A stretch of DNA of 42,070 nt from Pseudoselenomonas ruminantium (GCF_900113715.1 NZ_FOQK01000027.1:1-42070), one strand, 5' to 3'. Counted from the first letter of the stretch, positions 29,022 to 39,196 are shown. Made by a program: numbers and translations. The notes: generated from the sequence alone by a model not told the origin.

Positions 29022-31001
29022 TCAGATGCGGAATTTCGCCGCCATATCCTGCAAATCCGAAGCCATCTGCGCCAAGGACTGGGAAGCTGCAGCAATCTCC
29101 TGCGTAGAAGCTGACTGTTCTTCCGTAGCTGCGGAGATAGATTCTGTCTGTTCCGCCGTCTTGCGGCTGACTTCATCGATACGGCTGACAGCAGCTTCGA
29201 TGTGGCCGCCGCCGGCAGATACCGTCTGCACAGCTGCATCGATTTTCGCCATATGCTCCTTGATGGCCGTGACCCGCTGCATGATTTTGCCAAACTCCTC
29301 GCCTACGGCGCGGATAGCCTCGGCACCGTTCTTCACCTCATCGGTACCAGACTGCATCGTACTCACAGCTTCGCTGGTACCGTTTTGAACGGCACCTATG
29401 CGCTGGCGGATTTCCTCCGTTGCCAGCTGCGATTGCTCCGCCAGCTTGCGGACTTCATCAGCAACGACCGAGAATCCGCGTCCCTGCTCGCCAGCACGAG
29501 CCGCCTCAATAGCCGCATTGAGTGCCAAGAGGTTTGTCTGCTCGGCAATCCCCGAAATCGTATCGATGATTACACCGATTTCCTGGGAATTCCTGCCCAG
29601 ATTGGCCACGACCTCAGCCGATTCGCCTACACTGGACTCGATGCCAGCCATGCGTTTTACTGCCTGTTCCATAAGTTTCTGTCCCTGCGCAGCTGCATCA
29701 GCCGCTGCGACTGTCATTTCTGTTATCTGCTGGACCTTTTCAGCCACGCCGTTAAGTTCAGCCACTACCTCCTGGACATTATGATTGGCTTCATCGACAT
29801 GTCCAGTCTGTGCCGACATGCCGGCAGCGACCTCAGATACCGTCTGCGCTACATTTGTCGATGCCTCAGCCGACTGCTGGGCACTGGCTGTCAGCTCCTC
29901 ACTGGAAGCTGCTACCTGCTCTGACGTTGCACTCATCTGGGTGATAAGCTTCTTGATATGCCCCTTCATGACATTAAACCCACGTCCCAGATCACCGAGC
30001 TCATCGGCTGACAGATTCGCAAGATCTGCTCCCGTAAGATTGCCCTCGGCAAGCTCAGCGGCATGATCCTTGAGTTCCAGGATACGGCGGGTCATACCAG
30101 TAGCAAATTGCAGGCATGCCCAAACGATGAGCAGGATTCCGGCCACGGTCAGCAATCCATACGTCCATTTGAGTGTCGTAAGCTGTCCATAGATTACGTC
30201 TTCTGGTACGAGGATGCCGGCAATCCAATGCGTACTTGGAATCGTCGCATAGCCAAGTACCATTTCCTTGCCATCTTTTTCTACTTTGGCAAAGCCTGCA
30301 GCCTGCTGCGTCATGCGTTCGTATTCCTGCTGAAAGCCTGGCAGGTCCGCTGCATTCTTATTCAGTGCCTCCGAATCCTCCGTGGCGATGACGTTGCCGT
30401 TATTGTCCAGAATATAGCCCGTTCCCTCGCCCTGATATTTGAGTTCCTTTACTACGTCGCTCAGAACATCGAGGAAAATATCCTCACATATCGCACCTCT
30501 GTACTCGCTTGATGCACTACGATAAGGAGCCGCAATAGAAACCACCAGCTTGCCGGTAATCCTATCCACATAAGTATCCATAAACTCAACCTGTCCCGAG
30601 GCCTTCGGCAGTTTATAGAAACGCATCGTCACCGGATTAAGTTTTGGTGCCAGATTGCCCGCACGATAGCCGACAATCGTGCCATCGCTGTTACCCACGA
30701 TAAGATCCGAAACTGCATTGACATCCTCACCTGCAACTGCCAGCAGGGAGCGCAGCTGTTCCGGCGATTTCGTGCCATCATCCTGTTTGGCCATAAGGTC
30801 TGCGGCCGATACTGCCACCTGTTTCTTGGCCGCCAGCCAGCCATCCAGCTTATTGGCGGTTCCCTGCATCGTATCTGTGATTTCCCGCTCTACGCTGCTG
30901 CTTAAATGTGTGCTAGCCAGATAGTATCCCACACCTGATACAATCGCCATAATGACACCGGCCACACCAGCCAATGCAAAGAATTTTTGTCTAATACCCA
31001 T
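29022..31001 (-). CDS. Methyl-accepting chemotaxis protein with dCache-type sensor
   Basis: The 659-residue receptor has a first membrane segment (about 8-28), a periplasmic part of about 250 residues with the double-Cache pattern ([31 protein letters not shown], then [22 protein letters not shown] and [13 protein letters not shown]), a second membrane segment (about 275-297), a HAMP linker and the signalling domain. The hairpin tip [25 protein letters not shown] is present and intact. dCache domains usually bind amino acids or other small ligands directly. The start at 31001 follows AAGGAGG. It has its own promoter. No CheR-docking pentapeptide is seen at the C-terminus. Confidence 0.93.
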   Translation of the reverse strand: MGIRQKFFALAGVAGVIMAIVSGVGYYLASTHLSSSVEREITDTMQGTANKLDGWLAAKKQVAVSAADLMAKQDDGTKSPEQLRSLLAVAGEDVNAVSDLIVGNSDGTIVGYRAGNLAPKLNPVTMRFYKLPKASGQVEFMDTYVDRITGKLVVSIAAPYRSASSEYRGAICEDIFLDVLSDVVKELKYQGEGTGYILDNNGNVIATEDSEALNKNAADLPGFQQEYERMTQQAAGFAKVEKDGKEMVLGYATIPSTHWIAGILVPEDVIYGQLTTLKWTYGLLTVAGILLIVWACLQFATGMTRRILELKDHAAELAEGNLTGADLANLSADELGDLGRGFNVMKGHIKKLITQMSATSEQVAASSEELTASAQQSAEASTNVAQTVSEVAAGMSAQTGHVDEANHNVQEVVAELNGVAEKVQQITEMTVAAADAAAQGQKLMEQAVKRMAGIESSVGESAEVVANLGRNSQEIGVIIDTISGIAEQTNLLALNAAIEAARAGEQGRGFSVVADEVRKLAEQSQLATEEIRQRIGAVQNGTSEAVSTMQSGTDEVKNGAEAIRAVGEEFGKIMQRVTAIKEHMAKIDAAVQTVSAGGGHIEAAVSRIDEVSRKTAEQTESISAATEEQSASTQEIAAASQSLAQMASDLQDMAAKFRI

Positions 31002-31032
31002 ATCCTTACCTCCTTGAGTTATTACCATTTTT

Positions 31033-31061
31033 ATTTTATTCTAAAAAAATCTCTAATTCAA
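31033..31061 (-). promoter_or_regulatory. Promoter of the dCache chemoreceptor gene
   Basis: On the minus strand TTGAAT (31061-31056), 17 bp, TAAAAT (31038-31033). Housekeeping type, not the flagellar sigma-28 type. Confidence 0.6.
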
Positions 31062-31111
31062 GGACAATTTGTAAATTTGTAACTTTTATACGGACATTTT
31101 TATCGATAAAA

Positions 31112-31148
31112 ATTGCGCAATACCAGGTCAACCCTGACATTGCGCAAT
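31112..31148 (-). terminator. Terminator of the chemoreceptor-binding protein operon
   Basis: On the minus strand a 16-bp stem (two wobble pairs) with a 5-nt loop, then a T-rich tail, about 30 bp past the binding-protein stop. Confidence 0.75.
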
Positions 31149-31178
31149 ATCAAAATTCAAAAAACTTTTTCCGCTGCT

Positions 31179-32198
31179 TTATTTCACTTCGTTCAAGTTA
31201 TCTTTATCGATAATCAGCGGCGTACAGAGATATGCCGGTACAGTAACCGCACCATTGTTGTACGATTTGACATCGTTGATATCAGGCTGCGTCCCCTCGA
31301 CGACGGCTTTTATCATACGAATCGTCTTGGCTACCAGCAGTTCTGGCGCTTTGTAGATCGTAATGGCCTGCTCATCTTTACGGATAGCATCGAGTGCCTG
31401 GCTTTCAGCATCCTGACCAGTCATCAGTGGCATCTGGCCATAGCCATTTTTCTTGAGCGCTTCGCGGATGCCGCCAGCCAGTCCGTCATTAGGGGCAAGA
31501 ATGACATCCAGCTTTACGCCCGCATCGGCTCCCTGCAGGAGCTTCTCCATGCGCGCTTCGGCGCCTTTGGCCTCCCAGCCTTTGATTGCTACCTGCTCAA
31601 AACTGGTCTGCCGCGACGGGATGACAAGCTGCCCCTTGTCGATATACGGTTTCAGGACATCCATCGCCCCAGCGAAGAATACATGGGCATTGTTGTCAGC
31701 CGGATCGCCGGCAAAGACCTCCATCTGAAAAGGTCCTGCCCCACCTTTCAGATTCAGTTTGGCTTCGATATATTCGCCCATCGCCTGGCCAACGGCAGCA
31801 TTATCAAAGGATGCGTAGTACGAAACGGCATCAGAGTTCATGACCAGACGATCGTAGGCGATGACCGGTATCTTTTTCTCCTTGGCAGCGTTCAATACTT
31901 CCTGCAAGGCTTCGCCATCCACAGCACCAATAACGATACATTTCGGTGCCGCCTCCAGCTGGGACTTGATCTGATCAGCCTGCTGGCTGGCTGTATCCGC
32001 AAATTGCAGGTCAACGGTATAGCCTTCTTTTTCCAGGCTTTCCTTGATCGTCTGGCCATTTTTCTGCCAGCTTGGCGACGAATTGGCAAATGCCACCGCC
32101 ACTTTTTTATTGTTATCCGCATCACTGCCACAACCACCGAGCACCAAGGCACTAAGCCCCAAGGCTGCCAGACAGAACAGCGTAATGATTTTCTTCAT
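31179..32198 (-). CDS. Sugar-binding lipoprotein (Peripla_BP_4, ChvE/xylose-type)
   Basis: The 339-residue lipoprotein has a signal ending LVLGGC (Cys23) and a type I periplasmic binding fold: KKVAVAFANSSPSWQKNGQTI at the start, KCIVIGAVDGEALQEVLNAAKEKKIPVIAYDRLV (about 86-119) and the hinge-region DVILAPNDGLAGGI (about 238-251). Asp-Arg and Asn-Asp positions that bind pyranoses in this family are kept. The closest-looking families are ChvE and xylose or multiple sugar-binding proteins. It lies 12 bp after a chemoreceptor gene, with GGAGG before its start, and no ABC permease or ATPase gene is near. A role as a dedicated chemotaxis ligand carrier is likely but is inference. Confidence 0.88.
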   Translation of the reverse strand: MKKIITLFCLAALGLSALVLGGCGSDADNNKKVAVAFANSSPSWQKNGQTIKESLEKEGYTVDLQFADTASQQADQIKSQLEAAPKCIVIGAVDGEALQEVLNAAKEKKIPVIAYDRLVMNSDAVSYYASFDNAAVGQAMGEYIEAKLNLKGGAGPFQMEVFAGDPADNNAHVFFAGAMDVLKPYIDKGQLVIPSRQTSFEQVAIKGWEAKGAEARMEKLLQGADAGVKLDVILAPNDGLAGGIREALKKNGYGQMPLMTGQDAESQALDAIRKDEQAITIYKAPELLVAKTIRMIKAVVEGTQPDINDVKSYNNGAVTVPAYLCTPLIIDKDNLNEVK

Positions 32199-32210
32199 CC
32201 TAAGGCCTCC

Positions 32211-33908
32211 TCAAATCTTGAACTTCGCCGCGGAATCGGAAAGTTCCTCCGCGAGGCTTGCCAGATTGCGGCTGGCATTTGCCACTTCATCCATAGCCGC
32301 TGACTGCTCCTCTGTCGCTGCCGATACCGACTGCGTCTCCGAAGCCACATCAAGGCCTGATTTGTTGATGCCTTCCATCACTCCGACTAAAGTCTCCGCC
32401 TTCGCCGCAGACTTTGCCGCTTCGCTAAGGATAGCGTCGGCATGCCGGGTAAGATCGGTCACAGCCGCTGCAATGTTTTCAAAGGCACTGCCTGCCTGTG
32501 ATACGACAGTACGGCCACTCTGCACATCTTCCGTCCCCTTCTGCATGCGCTGGACAGCCTGCTCCGTATCCTGCTGGATAGTCGTAATCAGCTCTGCTAT
32601 CTTGCGCGCTGCCGTATTCGACTCTTCGGCCAGCTTGCGGACTTCATCAGCGACTACAGCAAAGCCGCGTCCATATTCACCGGCACGGGCGGCCTCGATA
32701 GCGGCATTCAGCGATAACAGATTCGTCTGCTCGGCAATCCCGGAAATCGTGCTCGATATCTGCCCGATTTCCTCCGACCGCTCCGCCAATTTCTTGATGA
32801 CCTGCGCCGAATCCATAACCGAATCTGCAATTTCCGCCATCTGCTCTACGGCACCAGCAATGGCTGCCTTGCCGTCCCCAGCGATGACTTCGACATTATG
32901 CGCAGCATCGACCGAAGCCGACGCCTTACCTTGAAAGCCATGCAGGCTTGCAGACATTTCCTGGATATCCGTGAGCGATGCACTTACGGCCTCACCCTGC
33001 TGGCTGGTATTCCCGGCCACATTGGTAATCGATACAGCTACCTGCTGCGTTGCCTGTGCCGATTGGCTGGCATTTTCTGTCAGCTGCGTCGCAAAAGTCG
33101 ACACTTCCTCCGACGTCTGCTGGATGTGCTTGATGAGTTCCCGCAGATTCTTTATGGTGTCACCATAAGCCACCGTGAGCTCCCCAAACTCATCCTGCGT
33201 CTGCGGGACAGCCTCAACCTTAAGGTTGCCAGCGGCCACTTCCCGCGATACATCCATGAGATAACGGATTGATGTCATGATTGCCGAACTCAGATAGAAT
33301 GCCATAGCACCAGCCAATAACACAACGAGAGCAATGCAGACAATCAACGTCCATTTCGTTCTTTCATACTGCGCCGAAGCCGCAGCACTTTCCTTATGGA
33401 TGAAATCCTTGCTGCTGTCAACGACATGGCTGAGCTTTGCCGTCATTTCAGCATATTGGCTGCTGGACTTATCCAGCAGCTTGATTGCCTCGGCATTTTT
33501 ACCATCCTTGGACAGCTTGATGATCTCACGGGTATTTTTCTTATAGCTTTCCCAGATGCTGCGCATTGACTCGAAGTCTTCCCGGACTTCTGGCGCCACG
33601 GATGGTTCCACCTTATCGAAAGCAATATCCAGCTGATCTGCACGTTTCAGCGTTTCCTGGGCCGCATGAATGCGATTAGGAAGCGTCGTCGCCGTAGCTA
33701 CGGCATACTCGCCCTGCCGATAATCTGATAGCGTATGACTGCTTTCCACACCAGCCATAACGCTTGCCAAATGCTCCGTCGCAATGCGAAGCGCTCCTTC
33801 ATTGATACTGTTCAGGCTATAGCCTGTATACAGGCCATTGGCAGCAAAAATAAAAATAAGCGCCCCAAAAACCATAAACAGTTTCTGCCGAATTGTTATC
33901 CGATCCAC
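32211..33908 (-). CDS. Methyl-accepting chemotaxis protein with four-helix-bundle sensor
   Basis: The roughly 565-residue receptor has membrane segments at about 9-30 and 190-215, and a periplasmic part of about 155 residues, mostly helical, like 4HB_MCP or Tar-type sensors. Then come a HAMP linker and a signalling domain with [25 protein letters not shown] at the tip. Receptors of this build can sense sugars through binding proteins. The GTG at 33908 is chosen as start because AGGGGGAAAG lies before it; earlier ATGs fall in or before the TATAAT promoter. It is the first gene of an operon with the binding protein at 31179. Confidence 0.9.
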   Translation of the reverse strand: MDRITIRQKLFMVFGALIFIFAANGLYTGYSLNSINEGALRIATEHLASVMAGVESSHTLSDYRQGEYAVATATTLPNRIHAAQETLKRADQLDIAFDKVEPSVAPEVREDFESMRSIWESYKKNTREIIKLSKDGKNAEAIKLLDKSSSQYAEMTAKLSHVVDSSKDFIHKESAAASAQYERTKWTLIVCIALVVLLAGAMAFYLSSAIMTSIRYLMDVSREVAAGNLKVEAVPQTQDEFGELTVAYGDTIKNLRELIKHIQQTSEEVSTFATQLTENASQSAQATQQVAVSITNVAGNTSQQGEAVSASLTDIQEMSASLHGFQGKASASVDAAHNVEVIAGDGKAAIAGAVEQMAEIADSVMDSAQVIKKLAERSEEIGQISSTISGIAEQTNLLSLNAAIEAARAGEYGRGFAVVADEVRKLAEESNTAARKIAELITTIQQDTEQAVQRMQKGTEDVQSGRTVVSQAGSAFENIAAAVTDLTRHADAILSEAAKSAAKAETLVGVMEGINKSGLDVASETQSVSAATEEQSAAMDEVANASRNLASLAEELSDSAAKFKI

Positions 33909-33940
33909 TAAAACTTTCCCCCTTTTGTATTGAACAAAAT

Positions 33941-33946
33941 TATTAT
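33941..33946 (-). promoter_or_regulatory. -10 element before the chemoreceptor gene at 32211
   Basis: A perfect TATAAT on the minus strand, about 33 bp before the GTG start. It lies directly beside the 20-bp tandem repeat, so the repeat supplies the -35 region. No clear -35 is seen. Confidence 0.5.
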
Positions 33947-33948
33947 AC

Positions 33949-33999
33949 CATAAAAAATACTTCGCAAGCATAAAAAATACTTCGCAAGCATAAAAAATA
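33949..33999. repeat. 20-bp tandem repeat duplicating a terminator arm
   Basis: Two perfect tandem copies of a 20-bp unit (33949-33968, 33969-33988) and an 11-bp start of a third. On the minus strand each unit contains the descending arm TGCTTGCGAAG and T tract of the terminator at 33989-34016. Confidence 0.9.
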
Positions 34000-34016
34000 A
34001 TTTCTGCTTGCGAAGC
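33958..34016 (-). terminator. Terminator with duplicated descending arm
   Basis: On the minus strand GCTTCGCAAGCA (near 34016-34004) can pair with TGCTTGCGAAG at about 33990-33980 or with the second copy at about 33970-33960; each copy is followed by a T-rich run. It ends the binding-protein/chemoreceptor operon at 34050-36704. Confidence 0.7.
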
Positions 34017-34049
34017 ATCTTTTTATTAGCAGTCAGCTCTGCCAATAAA

Positions 34050-35759
34050 TCAAACTTTGAATTTTTCTACCTGTTTTTTCAAGTTTTCTGCACTTTGCTG
34101 TGATACATTGATCTTTTCAAGAATCTCATTGGCAAGTTCCGCAACATCCGTTACTTTTTCGGCCACGGTCGTATTGCCCACGGCCCCCTCATGCGTTGCT
34201 TTCGCGATTTCCTCCATGGCATTGCTCATGGATTCTACAGCATCGCTAAGCTGCTGTGCCGTCGTGTTGCTCGTCTTAGCGAAACCATTGACATACTTTG
34301 CATCATCCTCATACTGGATTGCTGTTTTCTCCAGCATATCGTAATCGTTATTGACATTCGTATCCATAAAGTTCAGCAAGCTGAACGAACCATTCGAGAG
34401 ATTCTGTACCGAGCCTGTTACCTGTCCCGTAAGCGTCTGGATTTTCTCAGCCGTATCATGCGACTGCTCGGCCAGCTTGCGGACCTCATCTGCGACCACG
34501 GCAAAGCCACGCCCGTATTCGCCGGCCCTGGCCGCCTCGATAGCCGCATTGAGTGCCAAAAGATTTGTCTGCTCAGCGATATCGGTAATCTCCTGCGTCA
34601 GCATATTGATATTGTCCACGACTTTCGCCGATTCGATGGCGGTCTCCAGGGAAGATTTCGTCTCCGCATAAATACGCCGTGCCTCGCTGCTAGACTGTTC
34701 CATCGTTGCCTTCAACGTGCTGGCCCGTTCGGCAATCTCTTCTGTATAGGTTTCACTATGCTTTGCCTCTTTAGCTGTTCCATGAATCTGTTCCCGCAGC
34801 TTGTCGCTTAGATGCTGCAGATTTTCCGTCGAAGCTGCCGTCTCTTCCATACCCGCTGCCATTTCCTCGGTAACGGCAGACATATCCTGCGCATTGCCAT
34901 TAAGGCCATTGACCAGCTGCTGTACCTCTGTCACCATGGTCACACTGCTTTCCGTCTCTGCACGGACATCTTTCAACACACCGCGCAACGACTGCTGCAT
35001 CTTGGAAAGCGCCTGTACCACCATGCCGACCTCATCCTGCCGTCCCAGCAGTGCGGATGGAATCTCCTGCGTCAAATCGCCAGCGGCCACAACATTCAGC
35101 CGTGCCACTGCATCATGCAGCGGAGCTGCAATGCTGCGGGCAATATAAACAGCCACACCAATGCCCAGCATAAAGCCCAGCACGATAATCGCAGCAAAAA
35201 TCTTGATGGTACGCGCATAACTATCGCTGAACGTTTCAAACAGCTGCTTGCTCTGGGCTACATTATCCGGCGTCAGCACCGAAAGATTGGCAGCAATAAC
35301 CTTTGTCGCACCAAGATTCTCCATGATCTTGACCTTATCTTCAAGACTATTGCCCATCGTCTCGACAGCTTTTACCTTGCTTTCAGCTGTATCCAGATTC
35401 TGGCCAAGCTCCTGCAGCGCCTGCTGAGCCTTTTCGCTGCGGTCTATGCGTTTGAGCGCTTCGGCATCTGTGCGGATATCATGCAGCCTATCGACAACAT
35501 CCTTGAGTAGTACCTTACGGGATTCCTGCGGATAATCCTGCTGCAGCAAGTAAGCTACATCGACATCAATGGTGCGCAGCCGGTTGTTGGCGTCATTGAG
35601 GAACTGCGACGACATGATATTGTAATTATACATATCGTCCAATGCCTGCTTGGCCTTACTGTCCGAGTAAATTCCCACCGCAGCGATCAGTGCCATGATA
35701 ACCAAAAGACTTCCTGCCAACAGCAGGATTTTGATTTGTACGCTTAAATTCTTTAACAT
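34050..35759 (-). CDS. Methyl-accepting chemotaxis protein with four-helix-bundle sensor
   Basis: The 569-residue receptor has membrane segments at about 8-30 and 187-212. A helical periplasmic part of about 155 residues includes paired helices such as [29 protein letters not shown] linker ([28 protein letters not shown]) and a signalling domain follow, with [25 protein letters not shown] at the tip. It starts 15 bp after the binding-protein gene at 35775, whose stop TAA overlaps a TAAGGA ribosome binding site, so the two are one operon. The binding protein is its likely ligand carrier. Confidence 0.92.
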   Translation of the reverse strand: MLKNLSVQIKILLLAGSLLVIMALIAAVGIYSDSKAKQALDDMYNYNIMSSQFLNDANNRLRTIDVDVAYLLQQDYPQESRKVLLKDVVDRLHDIRTDAEALKRIDRSEKAQQALQELGQNLDTAESKVKAVETMGNSLEDKVKIMENLGATKVIAANLSVLTPDNVAQSKQLFETFSDSYARTIKIFAAIIVLGFMLGIGVAVYIARSIAAPLHDAVARLNVVAAGDLTQEIPSALLGRQDEVGMVVQALSKMQQSLRGVLKDVRAETESSVTMVTEVQQLVNGLNGNAQDMSAVTEEMAAGMEETAASTENLQHLSDKLREQIHGTAKEAKHSETYTEEIAERASTLKATMEQSSSEARRIYAETKSSLETAIESAKVVDNINMLTQEITDIAEQTNLLALNAAIEAARAGEYGRGFAVVADEVRKLAEQSHDTAEKIQTLTGQVTGSVQNLSNGSFSLLNFMDTNVNNDYDMLEKTAIQYEDDAKYVNGFAKTSNTTAQQLSDAVESMSNAMEEIAKATHEGAVGNTTVAEKVTDVAELANEILEKINVSQQSAENLKKQVEKFKV

Positions 35760-35774
35760 CCCGAGCCACCGTCC

Positions 35775-36704
35775 TTAGTGCAAGAATTGTCCGATATTCG
35801 CTTTGGTAATTTCTACGAAGGGAACCAGGATATCCTCTGGCTGCTTATTCCCCTGGCGCACAGCCTGGATAAGCGCAAAAGCTCCCTCTCCCTGTCCCTC
35901 AGCATCCTGCTTGACAGTCTGGCTCATCGTACCATCACTTACGGCCTTTAAAGCTGCATCTGTCGCATCGACACCGCTTACCAGCACACCTTCCAGCCGG
36001 CCGGCATCTCGCAATGCCCGGATTGCCCCCAAGGCCATATCATCGTTAGCTCCTACCACACCATCAATCTGTGGGAATAGCTTGAGCCACAGTGACATCT
36101 GCCGCAAAGCAACCGCCTCGTTCCAGGAACAATCAGCCGAGGCCAGCAGCTGGATATCCGGACGTTTATCCAGGCAGGCCTCCTTGAATCCTTCCCAGCG
36201 TTTCTTAGCACCGCTCTGGGTCATCTCGCCATTCATATAGACAATCTTTGCCCCCTGCGGCAGATTTTTGGCCATAAACTCGCCCTGCATGCGTCCTGCC
36301 TCACGGTCATCCGATACCGATGAGACGAATTTACCCCCGCTGATATCACGGTTGATGCGGATGATCGGAATCCCCGCCGCATTGGCTTTCTCAATCTCTG
36401 GAATAACTGCCTCGCCATCCACAGCCGCCAACACAATCGCTGAGGCCTTAGCATCAATGGCCTGCTTGATTTGGTCATGCTGCACATTTGCATCGCCCTT
36501 GGCATCCAGGACCTCCGTCTCGATACCAGCCGCCTGCAGCCGGTTCACGATAGCCCGTTTCAAATCCCCCTGGAATCCTGCGTCAGCATTGTCGTGCAAA
36601 AGGCAATATACCTTTCCCGAACCAGTATCCGAACTGCCGCATCCAGCGACTATCATCGCTGCGATTACGAGCAGTATCGGCAAAATTCTCTTCATTTGCT
36701 TCAC
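35775..36704 (-). CDS. Sugar-binding lipoprotein (Peripla_BP_4, ribose/allose-type)
   Basis: The roughly 309-residue lipoprotein has a signal ending MIVAGC and the type I binding fold: KVYCLLHDNADAGFQGDLKRAI, SAIVLAAVDGEAVIPEIEKANAAGIPIIRINRDI and DGVVGANDDMALGAIRALRDAG. Arg-Asn-Arg-Asp and Asn-Asp-Asp residues stand where sugars are bound in RbsB-like proteins. The start is uncertain: GTG at 36704 has GGGAG about 10 bases before; GTG at 36713 and ATG at 36695 are possible too. No permease or ATPase gene is near; the next gene is a chemoreceptor. It is a full-length relative of the fragment at 7993-8196. Confidence 0.85.
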   Translation of the reverse strand: MKQMKRILPILLVIAAMIVAGCGSSDTGSGKVYCLLHDNADAGFQGDLKRAIVNRLQAAGIETEVLDAKGDANVQHDQIKQAIDAKASAIVLAAVDGEAVIPEIEKANAAGIPIIRINRDISGGKFVSSVSDDREAGRMQGEFMAKNLPQGAKIVYMNGEMTQSGAKKRWEGFKEACLDKRPDIQLLASADCSWNEAVALRQMSLWLKLFPQIDGVVGANDDMALGAIRALRDAGRLEGVLVSGVDATDAALKAVSDGTMSQTVKQDAEGQGEGAFALIQAVRQGNKQPEDILVPFVEITKANIGQFLH

Positions 36705-36843
36705 ATTTACCACTCTCCCATTCTTATCATTCTTACATCTCTAACTGTGCTCGTACCCACAGTCTTGATTTATTTATTCGATAACATTGGTGAAATTCCT
36801 TTAATATATTGCTTTTTTTGAAAAATTTTTATTTCCAATAAAA

Positions 36844-36869
36844 AAAACACCTCGTTTTCGAGGTGTTTT
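36844..36869 (-). terminator. Terminator of fnr
   Basis: On the minus strand an 11-bp stem (36869-36859 with 36854-36844), 4-nt loop, then a run of T, 20 bp past the stop codon. Confidence 0.85.
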
Positions 36870-36889
36870 GCCTTAAATATTCCTATATT

Positions 36890-37564
36890 TCATTCAATAT
36901 TGCATACTTCCCGGCCACAATTCTCGCATTGAATGGACTGCTTGAGATATCCGATATCCTTGATAAAAATCAAATGCCCACGGTACTCAATGACACCAGC
37001 TTTACGCAATTCACTGAGCATACGGTTAAGGCTTTCACGCGCCGTCGCTGAGTAGTTTGCCAATTCCTGATTGGTCAGCGGCACTGAAATCAGGATGCCA
37101 TCATCGACTTCCTTGCCATAGCTGTTTGCCAGGCGGATCAGCGTCGAGTACAACGCTCCCTTCTTGCCGTAGAGCAGCAAATCACGGAACTTGGAGTGCT
37201 GCTTGCGCATATGCGCACTGATGATTTTCAGCAGCTGCACGGCCAGCTGCGGCCGCTTCTCAAGATATGCCTGCAGCACAGGAAACTCGATGGCATAGAC
37301 CTCAGCGGCACTCTGCGCAATCGCATTGAAGATATAGACCGGATTGTCATCATAGAGCGGCAATTCACCGATGATACTGCTGCGCGTTGCCAGCCGCAAG
37401 CTCAACACACGCCCTGATGTCGCATATTTTGTAATAAATATCTGACCAGTACGTACAATATAAAAATATTTTGCTGCATCCCCCTCATGAAAAAGATATT
37501 CGCCGTCATGAAGCATGACAACCTTGCCAGGGATTTCATAGAATTGGCGGACTAAAGCTTCCAT
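36890..37564 (-). CDS. fnr: Crp/Fnr-family regulator with C-terminal FeS cluster motif
   Basis: The 224-residue regulator has a cyclic-nucleotide-type sensor barrel (about 15-115), a dimer helix (about 115-140) and a winged helix-turn-helix (about 160-210). Its only cysteines are at 213, 216 and 221 (CENCGREVC). CxxCx4C at the C-terminus is the arrangement that, with an aspartate, holds the 4Fe-4S cluster in Bacillus subtilis Fnr; E. coli FNR has its cysteines near the N-terminus. The recognition helix TARESLNR contains RExxxR as in CRP, which predicts GTGA half-sites, and such boxes are found upstream of this gene, narK, narG and nrfH. It is divergent from narK. An oxygen-labile activator of nitrate ammonification is the natural reading. 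Confidence 0.88.
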   Translation of the reverse strand: MEALVRQFYEIPGKVVMLHDGEYLFHEGDAAKYFYIVRTGQIFITKYATSGRVLSLRLATRSSIIGELPLYDDNPVYIFNAIAQSAAEVYAIEFPVLQAYLEKRPQLAVQLLKIISAHMRKQHSKFRDLLLYGKKGALYSTLIRLANSYGKEVDDGILISVPLTNQELANYSATARESLNRMLSELRKAGVIEYRGHLIFIKDIGYLKQSIQCENCGREVCNIE

Positions 37565-37595
37565 TGTATAACCTCATTTCCTCTCATCATCTTCC

Positions 37596-37637
37596 AGTCT
37601 ACTAAAAGTCATCGCAGAAAACTGTGCGATTTGTTAC
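37596..37637 (-). promoter_or_regulatory. fnr promoter with own Fnr-type box at -41.5
   Basis: The box GTGC-GATTTG-TTAC (37624-37637) is followed on the minus strand after exactly 22 bp by TAGACT (37601-37596), giving a centre at -41.5. This fits autoregulation. The half-sites each differ by one base from GTGA/TCAC. Confidence 0.6.
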
Positions 37638-37686
37638 GCACGGCGTGAGATTTGTTACTTACTTATTGATATTTTTCAATTATACT
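37624..37686 (+). promoter_or_regulatory. narK promoter with tandem Fnr-type boxes
   Basis: Boxes GTGCGATTTGTTAC (37624-37637) and GTGAGATTTGTTAC (37645-37658) are direct repeats 21 bp apart, two helix turns. The second is followed after 22 bp by TATACT (37681-37686), so their centres are at -62.5 and -41.5. This fits class I plus class II activation. Confidence 0.75.
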
Positions 37687-37752
37687 TGACGCAAAGCAAT
37701 GGCGCATTTTGCTGCCATGTACTAGTATTCTTATGGGATAGGAGATAACACT

Positions 37753-39096
37753 ATGGCTGAAAACGATGTACTGCTTGCACTCGGGAACTCCCCGAGCCGC
37801 AAGAAAATCCTCGCACACTGGGAACCAGAAAACAAACAATTCTGGAACAAGTATGGCAAGAAGATTGCCAACCAAAACCTCTACACATCGACCTGGTCAC
37901 TCGTCCTCTCCTTTGTCGTCTGGACGCTTTGGGCCACGATTGCTGCCAAGCTCAACACCGTAGGGTTCCATTTCAGCGATGACCAGATTTTCACTCTGGC
38001 TGCCCTGCCAGGTCTTATCGGCGCAACCGGCCGCCTTTTCTATACGTATCTGCCCGGACTGCTCGGCGGCAAAACCTCGACCCTTGTCACGACGGCCCTG
38101 CTGCTGCTGCCGGTCATCGGCCTTGGCAACGCCCTGCAGGACACGACGACATCCTACGACACCTTCGTGCTGCTCGTCGCCTTCATCGGCATCGCCGGAG
38201 CAAATTTCTCCGCCTCGATGGCTAACATCGGCTTTTTCTTCCCCAAAGCCAATAAGGGACTGGCGCTGGGCATCAACGCGGGTGTCGGCAATCTCGGCGT
38301 CTCGCTGATCTACCTCACAGCACCGCTGCTCTTAGGCTGGAACCTGTCTGGGCTCTTCGGGCCCGGCCTGCTGACCGCTGACGGCAGCCCACTCTACTTG
38401 CAGAATGTCTGCTATTTCTGGGCCATCCCGACTGTCCTCACGCTCGTGCTCATCTGGCTGTTCATGGACAACCTGCCGCTGCCCAAGCAGAGCCCGAAAT
38501 CCATTCTTTCCATCTTCGGCAATAAGCATACTTGGCTGATGTGCTGGATCTACACCTGCGGCTTTGGCTCCTTCATCGGCTTTTCGGCAGCACTCGGCCT
38601 GCTCGTCGCCAAGGAGTTCCCCGAGGTCTCCTTCTCAATGGCGGCCTTCCTCGGCCCCTTCATCGGTGCCAGTGTCCGCCCCCTTGGCGGCTGGCTCGCC
38701 GATAAGCTAAACTGCGGTTCGCGTGTCACGCTGCTGTCACTGTTCGTCATGCTCGCCGCCAGCTTCGCCGTGCTGTTCGGCATCCAGACACATAGCTTTG
38801 CGGTCTTCTTCGGCTCATTCCTGCTGCTGTTCCTGACGACAGGCTTTGTCAACGGTGCCTCCTTCCGCATGATTCCCTATATCTTCAACAATCCGTTCCA
38901 TTCGTCACTCGTCACGGGCTTCACGGCTGCCATCGCCGCCTACGGCGCTTTCCTGATCCCGAAGATCTTCGGCTGGTCTTACGCCAGCTTCCAGAGTGTC
39001 ACGCCAGCCTTCTATATCTTGATTGCCTTCACGGTCAGCACCATCCTCATCACCTGGTATTTCTATGACCGGCAAGGCTCTGGCATCCAATGCTGA
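37753..39096 (+). CDS. narK: Nitrate/nitrite transporter of the MFS (NNP family)
   Basis: The 447-residue membrane protein has about 12 segments and the nitrate/nitrite porter signatures: GRLFYTYLPGLLGGK (about 92-106) and the glycine-rich nitrate signatures ANFSASMANIGFFFPKANKGLALGINAGVGNLG (about 150-182) and GASFRMIPYIFNN (about 369-381). The arginine in the first and the asparagines in the others line the anion path. It would bring nitrate in and exchange nitrite. GATAGGAG stands before the ATG. It has its own terminator and a Fnr-controlled promoter, divergent from fnr. Confidence 0.93.
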   Translation: MAENDVLLALGNSPSRKKILAHWEPENKQFWNKYGKKIANQNLYTSTWSLVLSFVVWTLWATIAAKLNTVGFHFSDDQIFTLAALPGLIGATGRLFYTYLPGLLGGKTSTLVTTALLLLPVIGLGNALQDTTTSYDTFVLLVAFIGIAGANFSASMANIGFFFPKANKGLALGINAGVGNLGVSLIYLTAPLLLGWNLSGLFGPGLLTADGSPLYLQNVCYFWAIPTVLTLVLIWLFMDNLPLPKQSPKSILSIFGNKHTWLMCWIYTCGFGSFIGFSAALGLLVAKEFPEVSFSMAAFLGPFIGASVRPLGGWLADKLNCGSRVTLLSLFVMLAASFAVLFGIQTHSFAVFFGSFLLLFLTTGFVNGASFRMIPYIFNNPFHSSLVTGFTAAIAAYGAFLIPKIFGWSYASFQSVTPAFYILIAFTVSTILITWYFYDRQGSGIQC

Positions 39097-39111
39097 GCAG
39101 CCGCAGCTTCA

Positions 39112-39137
39112 GCCTCCCCAGACGGGAGGCTTTTTTT
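39112..39137 (+). terminator. Terminator of narK
   Basis: A 7-bp GC-rich stem (39112-39118 with 39124-39130), 5-nt loop, then seven T. Confidence 0.88.
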
Positions 39138-39196
39138 CTGCCAGCAATACTGGTAAAATATAAACAAGAGCTATGAACTGCAAAGGAGACGATAAC

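Noticed and set aside
31002-36860. Sigma-28 (flagellar) promoters before the chemoreceptor genes
   Set aside because: I looked for TAAA and GCCGATAA at the proper spacing and found none; the elements seen are sigma-70-like.
37666-37679. TTGAT-N4-TTCAA, an E. coli FNR-like site before narK
   Set aside because: It lies between the GTGA-type box and the -10, where an activator would not fit, and the regulator's recognition helix predicts GTGA, not TTGAT. It may still bind some other factor.
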